Positions 48,666 to 59,744 of a DNA stretch of 64,000 bases are shown here, piece by piece. Numbering within the stretch: the first letter of the stretch is position 1; every line of letters starts with the position of its first letter. The position numbers and the translations under genes were made by a program. Location of the stretch: positions 7,068,001 through 7,132,000 of the forward strand of contig JBBMOL010000016.1 in the NCBI GenBank assembly GCA_037954665.1, written 5' to 3'. The notes under the pieces are model-generated. The model was not told where the DNA came from. It ran no database searches and saw only the letters and a list, made by a program, of their open reading frames with translations. The DNA comes from Laguncularia racemosa (Eukaryota; Streptophyta; Magnoliopsida; Myrtales; Combretaceae).

Positions 48666-51165
48666 CATGACTTTATATTTTTATAATTTTAAAAAAATGC
48701 ATATATAGTCTTTAAATTGTCACTAAATCTCATAACTTTTGGGATTTTAACAATATTTGGAGAGTATTTATATATATTCAAAGTTACAAAAAAGTGAAAT
48801 CACACTCAAAGAGTTTAAGAATCTATTTACATCTAATAAATAGTTTAAAGTTTGTATTTACAATTATTTCAATATATTATAAAATTGAAAGCAAGGCCTT
48901 TATCTTAGGACATTGGGTAACGGGCAACTAGCAATAATAGCCCGCTAAAACTATCCAGACACCTTGTATCCTTACTTTAAGGCTTTATTTGCTTTCTTAG
49001 AAATGTAAATATAATTCTTTAGAATTTTTAGAGGAAAATGCAAGTAATCTAATAAACTTTTATTTAGGTGTAGATATATATTTCAAAGCTATAAAGCATG
49101 TTAGACCATCGAACTTATTAAAGTATACTTTAACACTTCCTAAATTTTGATTTTGGTTCATTTTTTTTATTGGAAAAAGATTATGTTTTTTAATGTTGCC
49201 AATTTATAAGAGTTTAGGGGTAATAACACACACTTTATAGTTTCAGACGATCCACATCGAGATAAAAAATTAAGGGATTACTTGCAATTCTCTAAATCTT
49301 ATTATACTGTTTGATTAAAAAAATAATATAGGAATCAAATTTCACTGGTAATCACATTTCTTATTTAATCTTATCACTAAGAGTCTAATTTTAACAAATC
49401 CTACCTCTTTTAAGAAACTTAACATCGTACCATCTATCTAACATCTAGTCTTTCCCCAAACTACACTTCAAGCAGAACAAATAAACTAATGACTTTCTAT
49501 AGCCATAAATAGACATGTGCACGAGTTGTCCCAACAAACCTAAGACTTAAACCTAGCAAATATGTGGGTCCTGGTTGAAGGTGAGTTGTGCTTAAAGACT
49601 TATTGACCCAACAGGTCTTTACAAGTCTAAGTTCTTGGATATAAGACCAGAGAACTAACCTTATAGGGTTGGTGAGTTTTAGGATTGGCCACGAAGTTGC
49701 TAATGCACCTATTATTCTAGGTTAATCTTTTCTAGAGCAAAGACCCACCAATTTTTAAGTCAAATGTCTATATCGGTGTCTATCCATGCATAGCAAGTTA
49801 ATATGCAACAAATTATAAATTAAATTTAGACCAACTAATAGAGCCTCTTGCCCCGTTAGGCTACTTGCTCTTAAATTGACTTGAAACTTTGAATGAATGG
49901 AACTTTTGAAGGTTGCATAGGCAAAGCTCCAAATTTAGTAAGCATCAACAACAATACAACGGTATAGGGCTTTAAGCATGTTGATTTGGGATAATATAGC
50001 GCTAAACTCAAACTCAATTCAATTATAAATTATTTTAAAATATATTTTTCTTCTAATTATAAATTATAATATTACTCATATTTAAATTCAACTCAAACTT
50101 GTCTAATACTTATATTTCACTCAAGCTTGACTAAACTCACAAATTAATTAAGTCAAATATTATGAAACTTGAACTCAACTCAATTGACTACTTAAGTAAC
50201 ACAAACTCCAACTTGACTCAATTGCCTACTTAATTTGTTTAGGAAGCAATAGTCATGAGAAATATGAGTCCATGGGACGTCACATCTATTATTGTATCAT
50301 GTAGACATATAGCAAGTCTGCCAGAACAAGATTTATCAGTAAATTGTGAATCTACTTTGGCAACAACAATAAACCAATAGAGGCGTTCCTTGGAAGCAAA
50401 ACTGCAAACTCGTCCGCCAATTCTCTAGGCTTTACAAGGTATAGTTCTCCACAGTAGAAACTTAAACTGCTATCAAGGACAAGAAGAACCGCATGAGAAG
50501 GAGCTGGTTTACATGCAATACTAGTAACCAAATAAATCACGAATTCTTAACCAAACATTAAACACTGCACAGGAAGGAACAGGCACATCATCCAAACAAA
50601 TCTCAGAAGTAGCTATCTTCACTCTGCACATGGCATCTGTAAGTCACCATGCCCGATAAGTACACTCGGACTTCTAATACAGCTCTTGATATTATATACT
50701 AGATTGATCAGATGAAACAATAAATCAAAACTCCCCGGCAAATTCCAGTTTTATTGTCACGTTCAGAAACATACATAGTATCTACGCAACCATGGCCTTA
50801 AAATTTTATTACATCCTACTAGCCAAGATCAGCCATGTACACTAAATAAACCTAGCAACACACTCAAAGCTTTATACAGATCAGCCTCCATGAAATAACC
50901 TTCAAGCGAACTACACTACTTTTCCAAACACTTGCTCTCTTTGCCAAGTGGATATTGGCTGTCGACTGAGAGACAATACAGCTACTGCAAAACCTAGTTC
51001 AAGATCACAGTAGACCCTACACCAAAATATATATACATGAGAGAATGCCCCATCAGTAGAGCTTTTTTTTTTTTTTTTTGAGACATGGCTCCTGTACACG
51101 GCTCAACCTGCCATTTCTCAGAATGCATCTTCTCCTCTGAGCTTTATTTTTCCTAACCCTTTCAC
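48666..51165. other. Intergenic DNA and downstream flank of the RVE gene
   Basis: No gene was recognised. The segment 49990-50235 is dense in ACTCAA and CTTGA words like those at 2400-2690. Sequence from about 50340 to 51165 is less AT-rich and may include the 3' untranslated region of the RVE transcript, but no end point could be fixed. Confidence 0.5.
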
Positions 51166-54100
51166 TCATGTAGACAAAATGGCCTTGTCAGCACAAAAGC
51201 TGAAACAATTGCCGGATTTTGCCTTCTCAGAGTTGAAATCATAAGAAGCAAGCAACTTCCTCTGTAGGAAAGACAGAATAACTAAATAGTTAGGACAAAT
51301 AATACAATAATAACAGGGGGGAAGTTGATGTATAAATGATTTAAAGGTAAAGCTTACATGGTCCTCAAATTCAGGACTTGCCAAGTTCACACACAAGTTC
51401 CTCATTAAGAGCAGTGCCTGTAATAAAAGCCACAAAGGTAAATGTCTGAATATCAGAGATAGAAAGGAAATATGAAAAAAGTAGGTTGCATTTGCACGTT
51501 GAAAAAGAGATATGTACTAGTCCTCTAGAAACAATTAATAAAGAGCAGAATAAGGTGTATACGTGCAATTTAAAAATCACACTACCGTACAACAATGTAC
51601 AAGTTAAGAGTAAGAAATATTAGCCTGCATTTACTCTAACGCCTGGAGTAAATTAATGAACAATGATGCCCTCATATAGAACCAGCAAAAAAGCCTGAAA
51701 CAGAATACAAATTGATTGCATGATGTTTGGGGAGAAAAACCACTGTTCCCATGCGAAACGAAGCATTTGTAAAGCCAGAGATTAATTGCTTTCTGTTGGC
51801 TTATAGCTTGCAACAGTTACTTTTAGACATGCACAATGCCACAAAAAGCAGTTGACTTTTCATGATGTGCAATAGTTCACAAGAGGTAAGCCAAATAAGA
51901 CAGGCCAGCTAAGGGCAAGAGGTGGATCATGGTTCGAAAGGGGGAAACAACTATGACCATTGGAATGGCAGCAGCAGTGATGATGATCATTGTAGTGTTA
52001 TGTTATGCGCGAGAAAACCTCATCATGGGCACTTCGAATTTCTTGTCATGCCCTTCGGTCTCACAAATGCCCCCTCCACCATTCGAGCCCTGATGAACAC
52101 GGTCTTCAAGGGGGTACTGTGCAAGTTTGTGCTAGTCTTCTTTGACGACATCCTTGTATACAGCCACGCTTGGGCCGAGCACCTTCAACATCTGAGGAGG
52201 GTCTTCATGCTCCTAAGGGAACACCGCTTGTACCTAAAGAGGAGTAAGTGCGCCTTCGCGCAAGAACAAGTGGCTTACTTAGGCCACGTGATCTCCCATG
52301 AGGGAGTACGAGCCGATCCAGGGAAGATAGACGCCGTATTGAAGTGGACAAAGCCAATGTCCACCACGGCCATGAGGGGATTTTTGGGGTTGACAGGGTA
52401 CTATAGGCGATTTGTGGCCAGGTATGGGAACATTACGAAGCCCTTGACTAAGATGCTTCACAAAAATAACTTCCAATGGACCCTCGAAGCCGAGAGTTCC
52501 TTTGAGAGACTAAAAACAACCATGACAGAAGCACCCGTGTTAGCACTCCCAAACTTCTCCTAACTGTTCGTAATGGAATGCGACGCCTCAGAAGGAGGAA
52601 TTGGGGCAGTCCTTCAACAGCAAGGGCGATCGATATCCTACTTCAGCCGCCCTTTTGCCAAACAACACCTTAAGCTAGCAGCCTACGAAAAAGAACTGAT
52701 TGGGCTTTCCAAGGCCGTTTGGCCTTGGAGACTATACCTATGGGGAAGAAGATTCCTTGTGAAGACGGATCATTACAGCCTTAAGCATCTCTTGGAGTAA
52801 AGGGTGACAACTTTGCCTCAACAGCACTAGATCAACAAGTTGTTGGGGTTTGACTTTGAGAGTGAGTATAGAGCTCGTCGTGACAACAAAGTAGCAGATG
52901 CCCTGTCCAAGAAGGACAAACTGGTCCGCCATCTGGTCGCCCTCTCTTGCCCACAGTTGCGGCCGTTTGACCAGATCTGCGAAGAAAACCAATAAAACCG
53001 AGAGATTTAGGAGCTGATCGAACGAGTGGAAACGGAGCAGCTAGGACTGTAGTGGACGATGAAAGATGGATTGCTGTTCTTTAAACAAAAAATCTACTTG
53101 CTTCCTCACTTGGCCTTGTGTTCAGTCATCATCAAAGCTCTCCACTGCCCCGTTCCATGAAGGGTATCAGAAAACCCTCCACCGCATTAAGCAAGATTTC
53201 TACTGGAAGGGGCTCAAGTAGCAAGTACAGCAATTTATCCGCACGTGTGAAGTATGTCAAAGGAGCAAAGTCCAACTGTTGAAACCGGCTAGCCTTTTGC
53301 AACCACTACTGATCCCATCCCAAGTGTGGGCAGACATCTCAATGGATTTCATTGAAGGACTGCCCATGTCCCATTGGAAGTCGGTCCTCTTTGTGGTAGT
53401 AAATTGATTCTCCAAATATACTCACTTCCTACCCCTGAATCATCCTTATACGGTTGTATTGGTGTCTCGGCTATTCTTTGACCATGTCTTCAAACTTCAT
53501 AGGATGCCGGAATCCATAGTAAGCGATGGGGACACTACCTTCACCAGCTCGTTTTGGAAGGAATTGTTCAAGCTGCAGGGAACTAAGCTGGCCTTTTCCT
53601 CTGCATATCATCCACAAAGTGATGGACAAACAGAGGTAGTCAACCGCACCATTGAGATATACTTAAGGTGTTTTGTGGGGGAACGTCCGAACAAGTGGAC
53701 GGAATGGGTGGCGTGGGTGGAATTCTGTTACAATACAGGATTCCATACCGCCCTGAAGGCAACCCCCTTTGAGGTGGTTTATGGTCGCGCACCCCCACAG
53801 TTGCTGGCCTACTACCCTGAGATATCTAAGTTGGAAGTAGTAGATATGTCACTCGTGGAGAGAGGGACCAAGTCTGGCAGCAACTACGGTAGCAACTGGC
53901 TCGTGCTCAAGCTACCATGAAAGCCCAATATGATCAAAGGCACAGGCATCTGGAATTCCAAGAGGATGAGTTAGTCTAGCTTCGCCTACAGCCGTATCGA
54001 CAAATCTCAGTAGCAACAAGGCACAATCAGAAGCTGGTGCCAAAATTCTACGGGCCATTTCCCATATCAGCTAAGATAGGCATCGTGGCTTATCGGCTAG

Positions 54101-57100
54101 AATTTCCCCCACAAGTGAGGATCCACCCGGTTTTCCATGTATCCTGCTTGAAGAAGTTTGAAGGCCCTCCCACTACACGTCCACTACTTCCCCTAGTGCA
54201 ACAAGGAATTGTCGTGCTACAACCCAAAGCTATTCTGGAAACAAGACAGCTATAGAACCAATCCGAGGTGCTGGTGCATTAGGATGGTTATTCACCTGTT
54301 GAAGCTTCATGGGAGTTGACCGAGATGACGATACAACACTATCCCCCATTCGCACCTGAGGTCACGTGCGCTCTGGAGGGAGGGACAGATGTTATGCGCG
54401 AGACAACCTCACACTCACAAACTAAGATGACCCCCTTTGACCAGGTGTATGTAAGGAGGACATGATAGAGGAAAGGTGAAGGGCAGGAAGGACAGAAGGA
54501 GGGAGGAACTTGAAGGAATAGCGAGAGACGAAAGTTAGCAAGGTTATCTTAGTTAGGAGAATTTGTACATTTTCGTTTCGTTTTAGCATAGGATGTTATT
54601 TCCATTCCTAGTGTAGGAGAACCAGCTGTAGGGAGGCTTGTCTCCCAGCTGGAGTTAGCAGTTAAAAATGTCCTAAGGTCTGGTTAGTAGTGGGGACAGG
54701 TCAGGGAGTCGTGGGAAAACGGGGGCGGTTGAGGCGGTTAACGCGACTCACCTTGTACTCAAAAGGAAGAGAAGGGAAAAGGAAAAAATATCAGATTCTA
54801 TTTTGTTCCTAAGCATTCTGAAAACTCGGAAGCTTTGAGATCGTCGGGTTTTCTCCAACGAGCCTGAAACAATTAGCAACCATAGGGAGATGCAAAAGAA
54901 AAACCCTAAAAGCCATTAGTGAATTGGACATAGTAAGTGAATCTAAGGAAGAAAGCCCTAAAGAACAATCCTATAACATGTTATTTGGAATTGTAGGTAT
55001 AGGTGACCAGAGAGGAAGCTTTGGAGATTAAACAAGGCTGGCAAAGAGCATAGTGATAAGTGGTTGTCAGTTATAGTTATGATGATGGTATCAAGGTGGT
55101 GCCTTATGTCAGGAGAGGAGGTCGTTGATGGGGGTATAATGCATCATCATTTTGTAATCAGCAGGAGTGACACTGAACTGAACATGAGACTCTGGATGGC
55201 TGCTGGTTGGAGACAGTCTAAGCAGAGGACAAGATCATGGCGGTTGTGAAATAGGATTAAGGTTACTATTAGCAGATTCAAGCCTTTGGTATAGACATGT
55301 CACAATTCAACACAAGTAACACATTAAACAAAAAGGCTATTTCATTCAACATAGCATTTCATGCTCCAAATGGAAGAATAGCACATCCAACCAGCCAAGG
55401 CTCTTAAAAATCAGATGACACAATCAATGAGAAAACTATATCATGCTTGGTTGCAATCATCACCATATTCTGAAGGTTTGTTCTTACCAAAGGTCCAACA
55501 CACACTCATGAAAGAAGTCTTGGTGGCACACTTTACCATCTTCCACTACAAGGAGCACTACTTTATCCAAAATCTAGCTCTAGACATTCCGACAAAGTCA
55601 AGTTGTTCAAAAAACCAACAAAATTTCTCTTCCTTACCACCAGTTAAAATAATTCCTCGATATTAGTAGAGTGAAGAAGTTCCCAAAGAAAAAGAAAAAC
55701 AGACTAATAAGTCTTCTATTTGTAGGCAGAAGAAAAAATTCATCAATTCCTAGCATAACTTTTTCTTGTGAAACATTACTTCAGCTGGCTCAGTGCAATA
55801 ACAAAACAATATAAGATAAGAAAAAAAAATGATATAGTAACATACCGTTTCTAAATTTATTGGATCCATCTGCTTCAGTCGCTGCAAATGACCACTTGCA
55901 TTTGGGTCAAAGACACTACCAATGAAGCTATACACTTGGGCAAAATCGGGCATGACTGGAAAAACCAAGTATGTCAAGTGTTAAGGCAGAGCCACAATCG
56001 GGCCATTATAAATCTACCTTAGCAAATATATACAGTCACTTTATTAATAGCAAACAAGAAGAACCATCAACCATCTCTAAGATGTAGACCTGATTAATTG
56101 TTGACTGAAGCTTGCAAAAACCAGTACTAGGGCAAACAATTGGAACAGATGAATAGAACGGAATGAAAAACATAAAAAATGAACCAATTAGCATGGAAGA
56201 ACTCAAGTCATAGGTAAGGCAGTTGGTAATAATGTAACATGGCAAACTTTTTTTTTTTTTTTGATGAATGTAACATGGCAACTTGTCAGGGACAAAAAAT
56301 CAAGATCCATTATTTCCACTGCAACCAATTCATGAGACAGAAATTCTCTCATACATTCCTATTGGAGGGCATCTACAAGGAGGGAAAAGACAAGCATGTT
56401 TTTGGAAGAATGTTATATTTTATTCTGAACAGATGAGTAATTCAAGAAAAAAGCCAGAAGAAAGGCCACATCAATAATAAAATGCATTCCCCTCCAAGAT
56501 GGAAAAAAGAAAAAATACAAAATAGAAATATCAGGGCCGGCACATTGGATCTGGGTCCAAGAAGACAAATACACTGCCAAATTTTGGACACTATAATGAT
56601 GACATCCTCTTATGGTACCCCACGATTTTTTTTTTCCCTTGCCACGAACTACCCAAAAAATGGTTGTTTAATACCAATTATCTCGGGAAGTATACCTGAT
56701 GTGTATCTGCCATACCAACAACAAAAAAAAATAGAGCCATGTAACTGCTACATACCTCTGATTGGTTTTTGATGATCCCCTTGAGCAAATGTTTGGCTGC
56801 CCAGCCAATGTTTTGGCATGCTTTCATTACTACTGCTGTTTGAATTATTTTGAACCATAGGTGCAGCCATACGAGCATCATCTGTTGGGATAGAGAGAAT
56901 AAGAATGGTTAGAGAAAGGAACTTCTGCTTTCCCATGAAAAAAAAAATCCCACTGAATTGGAATATCATCAAAGGTACCTCTATACACATGTGGCATGCT
57001 AACCGCTGGTGCAGAGCTGTAGCTCCAAGAGGGCAATGCCCCAGTCGTAACAGGATTACCATGCACAGATGTCGTGTCCGGCCTGACAGCATACACGGGA

Positions 57101-59744
57101 TCCACCAAAGCAGATGAAGATTGAAATCCGATTTGGGATGCCGCTGGAGCTGCAAAGCGTACACATATTAGCATGTTTGCAAGGGCATGTATGAGTATAG
57201 ACAGAGACATAAGAGATTTGAGAACTGACCAATTTTAGAGGCTTTCTGAGGATAAGGATGAGATGCCTTTCTCTTTGGTCGTGGAGGTGGTACATGTTCA
57301 CTTGTCCCATTCTTTTGAACTTTTAGAAAATACTTTTGTGCATGACTCCGTATCTGCAAAAAACAATCCGGTCGATTATGCAGTAAATAAACAATTAACA
57401 ATCCACAGCCTGCTAACACAACAACTCAGATAGGAAAATACTAGGAGAGGGCAACAGTGAAATAAATAGGTCAACATCAGTTCTCATGCTTCAAAGATGG
57501 AAGCACAGCACACTGAGACAGAGATACCTATAAGTCATATGCTGTAGTTCTCCATACATCTTCAAACCCCAGAAAAATGCTAACAAGAGATTCTCACTGC
57601 TGTCTCTCACGGAATTAAACCATGTTGGTGAACAACAAAATCTACCATTCTAAGATTAATGTCCTTTCAGACCATGCATAACAATCATGACACATACAAT
57701 GAATTTATAATTACCTGGATTACTGTTTTTGAACCAACAAATGCTTCAATCTTTTTCCAGTCACGGTCAAACCTGCAAAGTTGAATAAATGAGACCAATA
57801 TAGAGGTTCCACAAACATACATTGTTGAGAAAAAGTGGAATCAGCGGAGTCTTGGACATGCTTCAGTCAAACAGAATATTTTATGCCCACTCAATTTCAG
57901 AATTGATACTCAAGGAATTTAACGCTTTATAATGGTGCCCTAAACCCTTACACATGTCAGGAGAAGCACAGAGAATCACTCAAAAGTTTCAACTCGAAGC
58001 AGGAGTCTGTTACACTTCCTACGCCGCCCTCATCAGCAATCACACCCTACGCACATGTGTACCAAAGACGTGGAACCAAGATCACCAGAACTAAGGATCA
58101 GGATGACCACCAGGAGGACGTGGGCAGTAGTGGAGGACGTGGAGGAAGTAACTCCAACAAGCAGGACGTGGGGTGCACATGAAGAGGCAGAATAGGGAAT
58201 AGGAGTAGTGGGGTTGTGGGAAGATCTGGAATAGGCAAGATAGAAAGAAAGGGAAGGGAAATCATGTAAACTCTTGGCTATATATATGTATGGGAATTAA
58301 TGAAATGATTATCGGAAAAACTTTAACAAGTGACCCCCTTGAGATCTTAGGTTCTCTCTTAACGAGCCTATTAACAACATCATCATAGGAAAGCTAGGAC
58401 GTAAGGCCAGTTCCACGGCTAAAGCTACCTCTAGTGAACCTAACTGCCCCCTCACTCGACAGTAAGCCATGGCTGCTAACAGAGTCTACTGCTTAAAATG
58501 TTATGGAAAGAAAAAATCACATAACTCAGATTCCATGCACCACAATGTCAACATATAATATCCATGGCACATGTTATGTCCACCTCACAATAATAAAGTG
58601 TGATTAAACATGTTCCAGCATAAGATGTGTCCCATATCAAGTCAATTTGTCCTAACAAACCCAAATGTAAAAGAGCTTAGTAATTGGCATCGGACATCTT
58701 GTTTTATATATAAGAAAATAGTGCCCCCGAAAGTGACCTCCCTAGATTCAGCCAATAGCCAAAGTGGGTGGTGTCCATAGATCCAACTAACGGTAACATG
58801 CGTGCTATCCCCATAAGTTGGATGGCATGTTATACGGTAACTGGGGGTCACCATGACACACATCATCATTAATCTACAAATTTACTAGAAACTATGATCA
58901 TTTCCTTCATCCGAGAATGTAAACAAGATATCCTTCACCATATGACTGGGGGAAGTATAACGCCAAAAATGGGACAATGTCATAAGAATTATTAAGTTCC
59001 ATCTGCCATTTCCTTTGCAAACTGCTTGAAAATTAAAGCCATATCTAAAAACAAGAACCTTCTCATTTTTACCTGCAAATATATCCAAATAAATCAAAGT
59101 TTCCAGCTTTCCCTCCTTCTCTTTCATGTTATGCACAATTCCCCAGCACTCCCCCCAAATATGACACATAAACACAATTCAATAACCAAACATCGACCTC
59201 AGACCATCACTACACATGGACAAAAAAAAATTCAATTTCACATAACGCAAGAAACCCAATTTTGTTCATCCAAATTATCCAAAACCCAACTCTGGAAAAC
59301 CCTAAACAACAAACGCAATTCAGTAAAATAAACACAATTCCATAACTTTCATATCTAAACAACCCAAAATCCAAACTTTTTTTTTTCGATAACTAAGGGA
59401 TTTATTCGACCAAACTAACCAAACGAAATCTCAAAAGGCCCTAATACCCAAAAAAAGAAAAGAGAAGGGAAAAAAGAAAAAGGATTCACTTACAGCTGAA
59501 GTGCTTCAAGAAACTTATCATGTTCTTGCTCAGTCCAGCTCTCTCTCGATTTCGTAATCGTATAAGGTTTCCTAACCTTCTTATTCGGATCCTCTTGCAA
59601 CTGACCCGCTTCACCACCACTGCCACTCGCCGTGGTAGACGGTGGTGGCGGTTGATGAGGATTGAGACCGTGAAGTCCCATACTTTTCGCAGGATCGAAC
59701 AAGTAAAACCCTTGGTGTGTTGGGTTTGGGTTCACAGACACCAT
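51166..59744 (-). CDS. RVE: REVEILLE-type MYB-related transcription factor (RVE3/5/6/8 clade)
   Basis: Eight exons join in frame: 59744-59494, 57772-57715, 57353-57230, 57149-56979, 56881-56756, 55955-55846, 51417-51358 and 51261-51166, giving 331 aa. The single MYB-like domain spans about residues 58-116 (RESWTEQEHDKFLEAL, then IRSHAQKYFLKVQK) with the SHAQKYF signature at 106-112. A proline-rich PPPRPKRKASHPYPQK segment follows. The C-terminal LCL domain (MPDFAQVYSFIGSVFDP from residue 245, LLLMRNL at 282-288) marks the RVE8-like branch, whose members bind the evening element and activate clock genes in the nucleus. Synteny suggests RVE3/RVE5 (At1g01520, At4g01280) rather than RVE6/RVE8. 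Intron 6 holds a gypsy retrotransposon, placed between the two exons of the LCL domain; intron 1 holds a candidate solo LTR. The start is the ATG at 59744; an upstream in-frame ATG at 59780 lacks support. Confidence 0.94.
52017..54345 (+). pseudogene. Partial pol of the RVE-intron retrotransposon, broken
   Basis: Frames begin inside reverse transcriptase (HGHFEFLVMPFGL), with TAA stops at 52561-52563 and 52798-52800, a TGA at 53405-53407 and others between 52800 and 53250. Integrase retains the SDGDTTF and SSAYHPQSDGQ segments with the expected acidic residues. A region with VRIHPVFHVSCLKKF near 54120-54160 precedes a probable chromodomain end. It is non-coding today. Confidence 0.88.
54390..54871 (+). 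repeat. 3' LTR of the RVE-intron retrotransposon
   Basis: The LTR runs from TGTTATGC, directly after a purine-rich GGAGGGAGGGACAGA tract, to CCTGAAACA, about 482 bp. Start and end are partly complementary (TGTT with AACA). A 5-bp target duplication could not be confirmed: the left flank ends GTGTTA and the right flank starts ATTAGC. Confidence 0.85.
58008..58376 (+). repeat. Candidate solo LTR in RVE intron 1
   Basis: A 369-bp segment less AT-rich than the intron around it begins TGTTACAC and ends ACGAGCCTATTAACA, giving TGTTA/TAACA inverted tips. The tail resembles the end of the 54390-54871 LTR (ACGAGCCTGAAACA). No primer-binding site, purine tract or internal coding region flanks it, so it is probably a solo LTR of a related gypsy family. 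The 5-bp flanks (GAGTC, ACATC) do not match. Confidence 0.55.

Larger units (their letters stand above)
52001..54871 (+). mobile_element. Deleted Ty3/gypsy chromovirus-type retrotransposon in RVE intron 6
   Basis: The left end is a 22-bp LTR stub (TGTTATGCGCGAGAAAACCT then CA) that matches the start of the 3' LTR with one mismatch. It joins directly to the middle of reverse transcriptase. Then follow the rest of reverse transcriptase (FFDD at 52138-52149), RNase H (ECDAS near 52576), integrase (to about 53950), a C-terminal region, a purine tract and a full 3' LTR. Gag, protease and the N-terminal half of reverse transcriptase are gone. The element is antisense to the RVE gene. It is related to, but distinct from, the element in STE24. 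Confidence 0.92.

Noticed and set aside
51922..52016. N-terminal extension of the second element's RT frame
   Set aside because: The codons upstream of 52017 derive from host intron and the LTR stub and only happen to be open.
51996..54876. Target-site duplication around the second retrotransposon
   Set aside because: The flanks GTGTTA and ATTAGC share only TTA, so no duplication is claimed.
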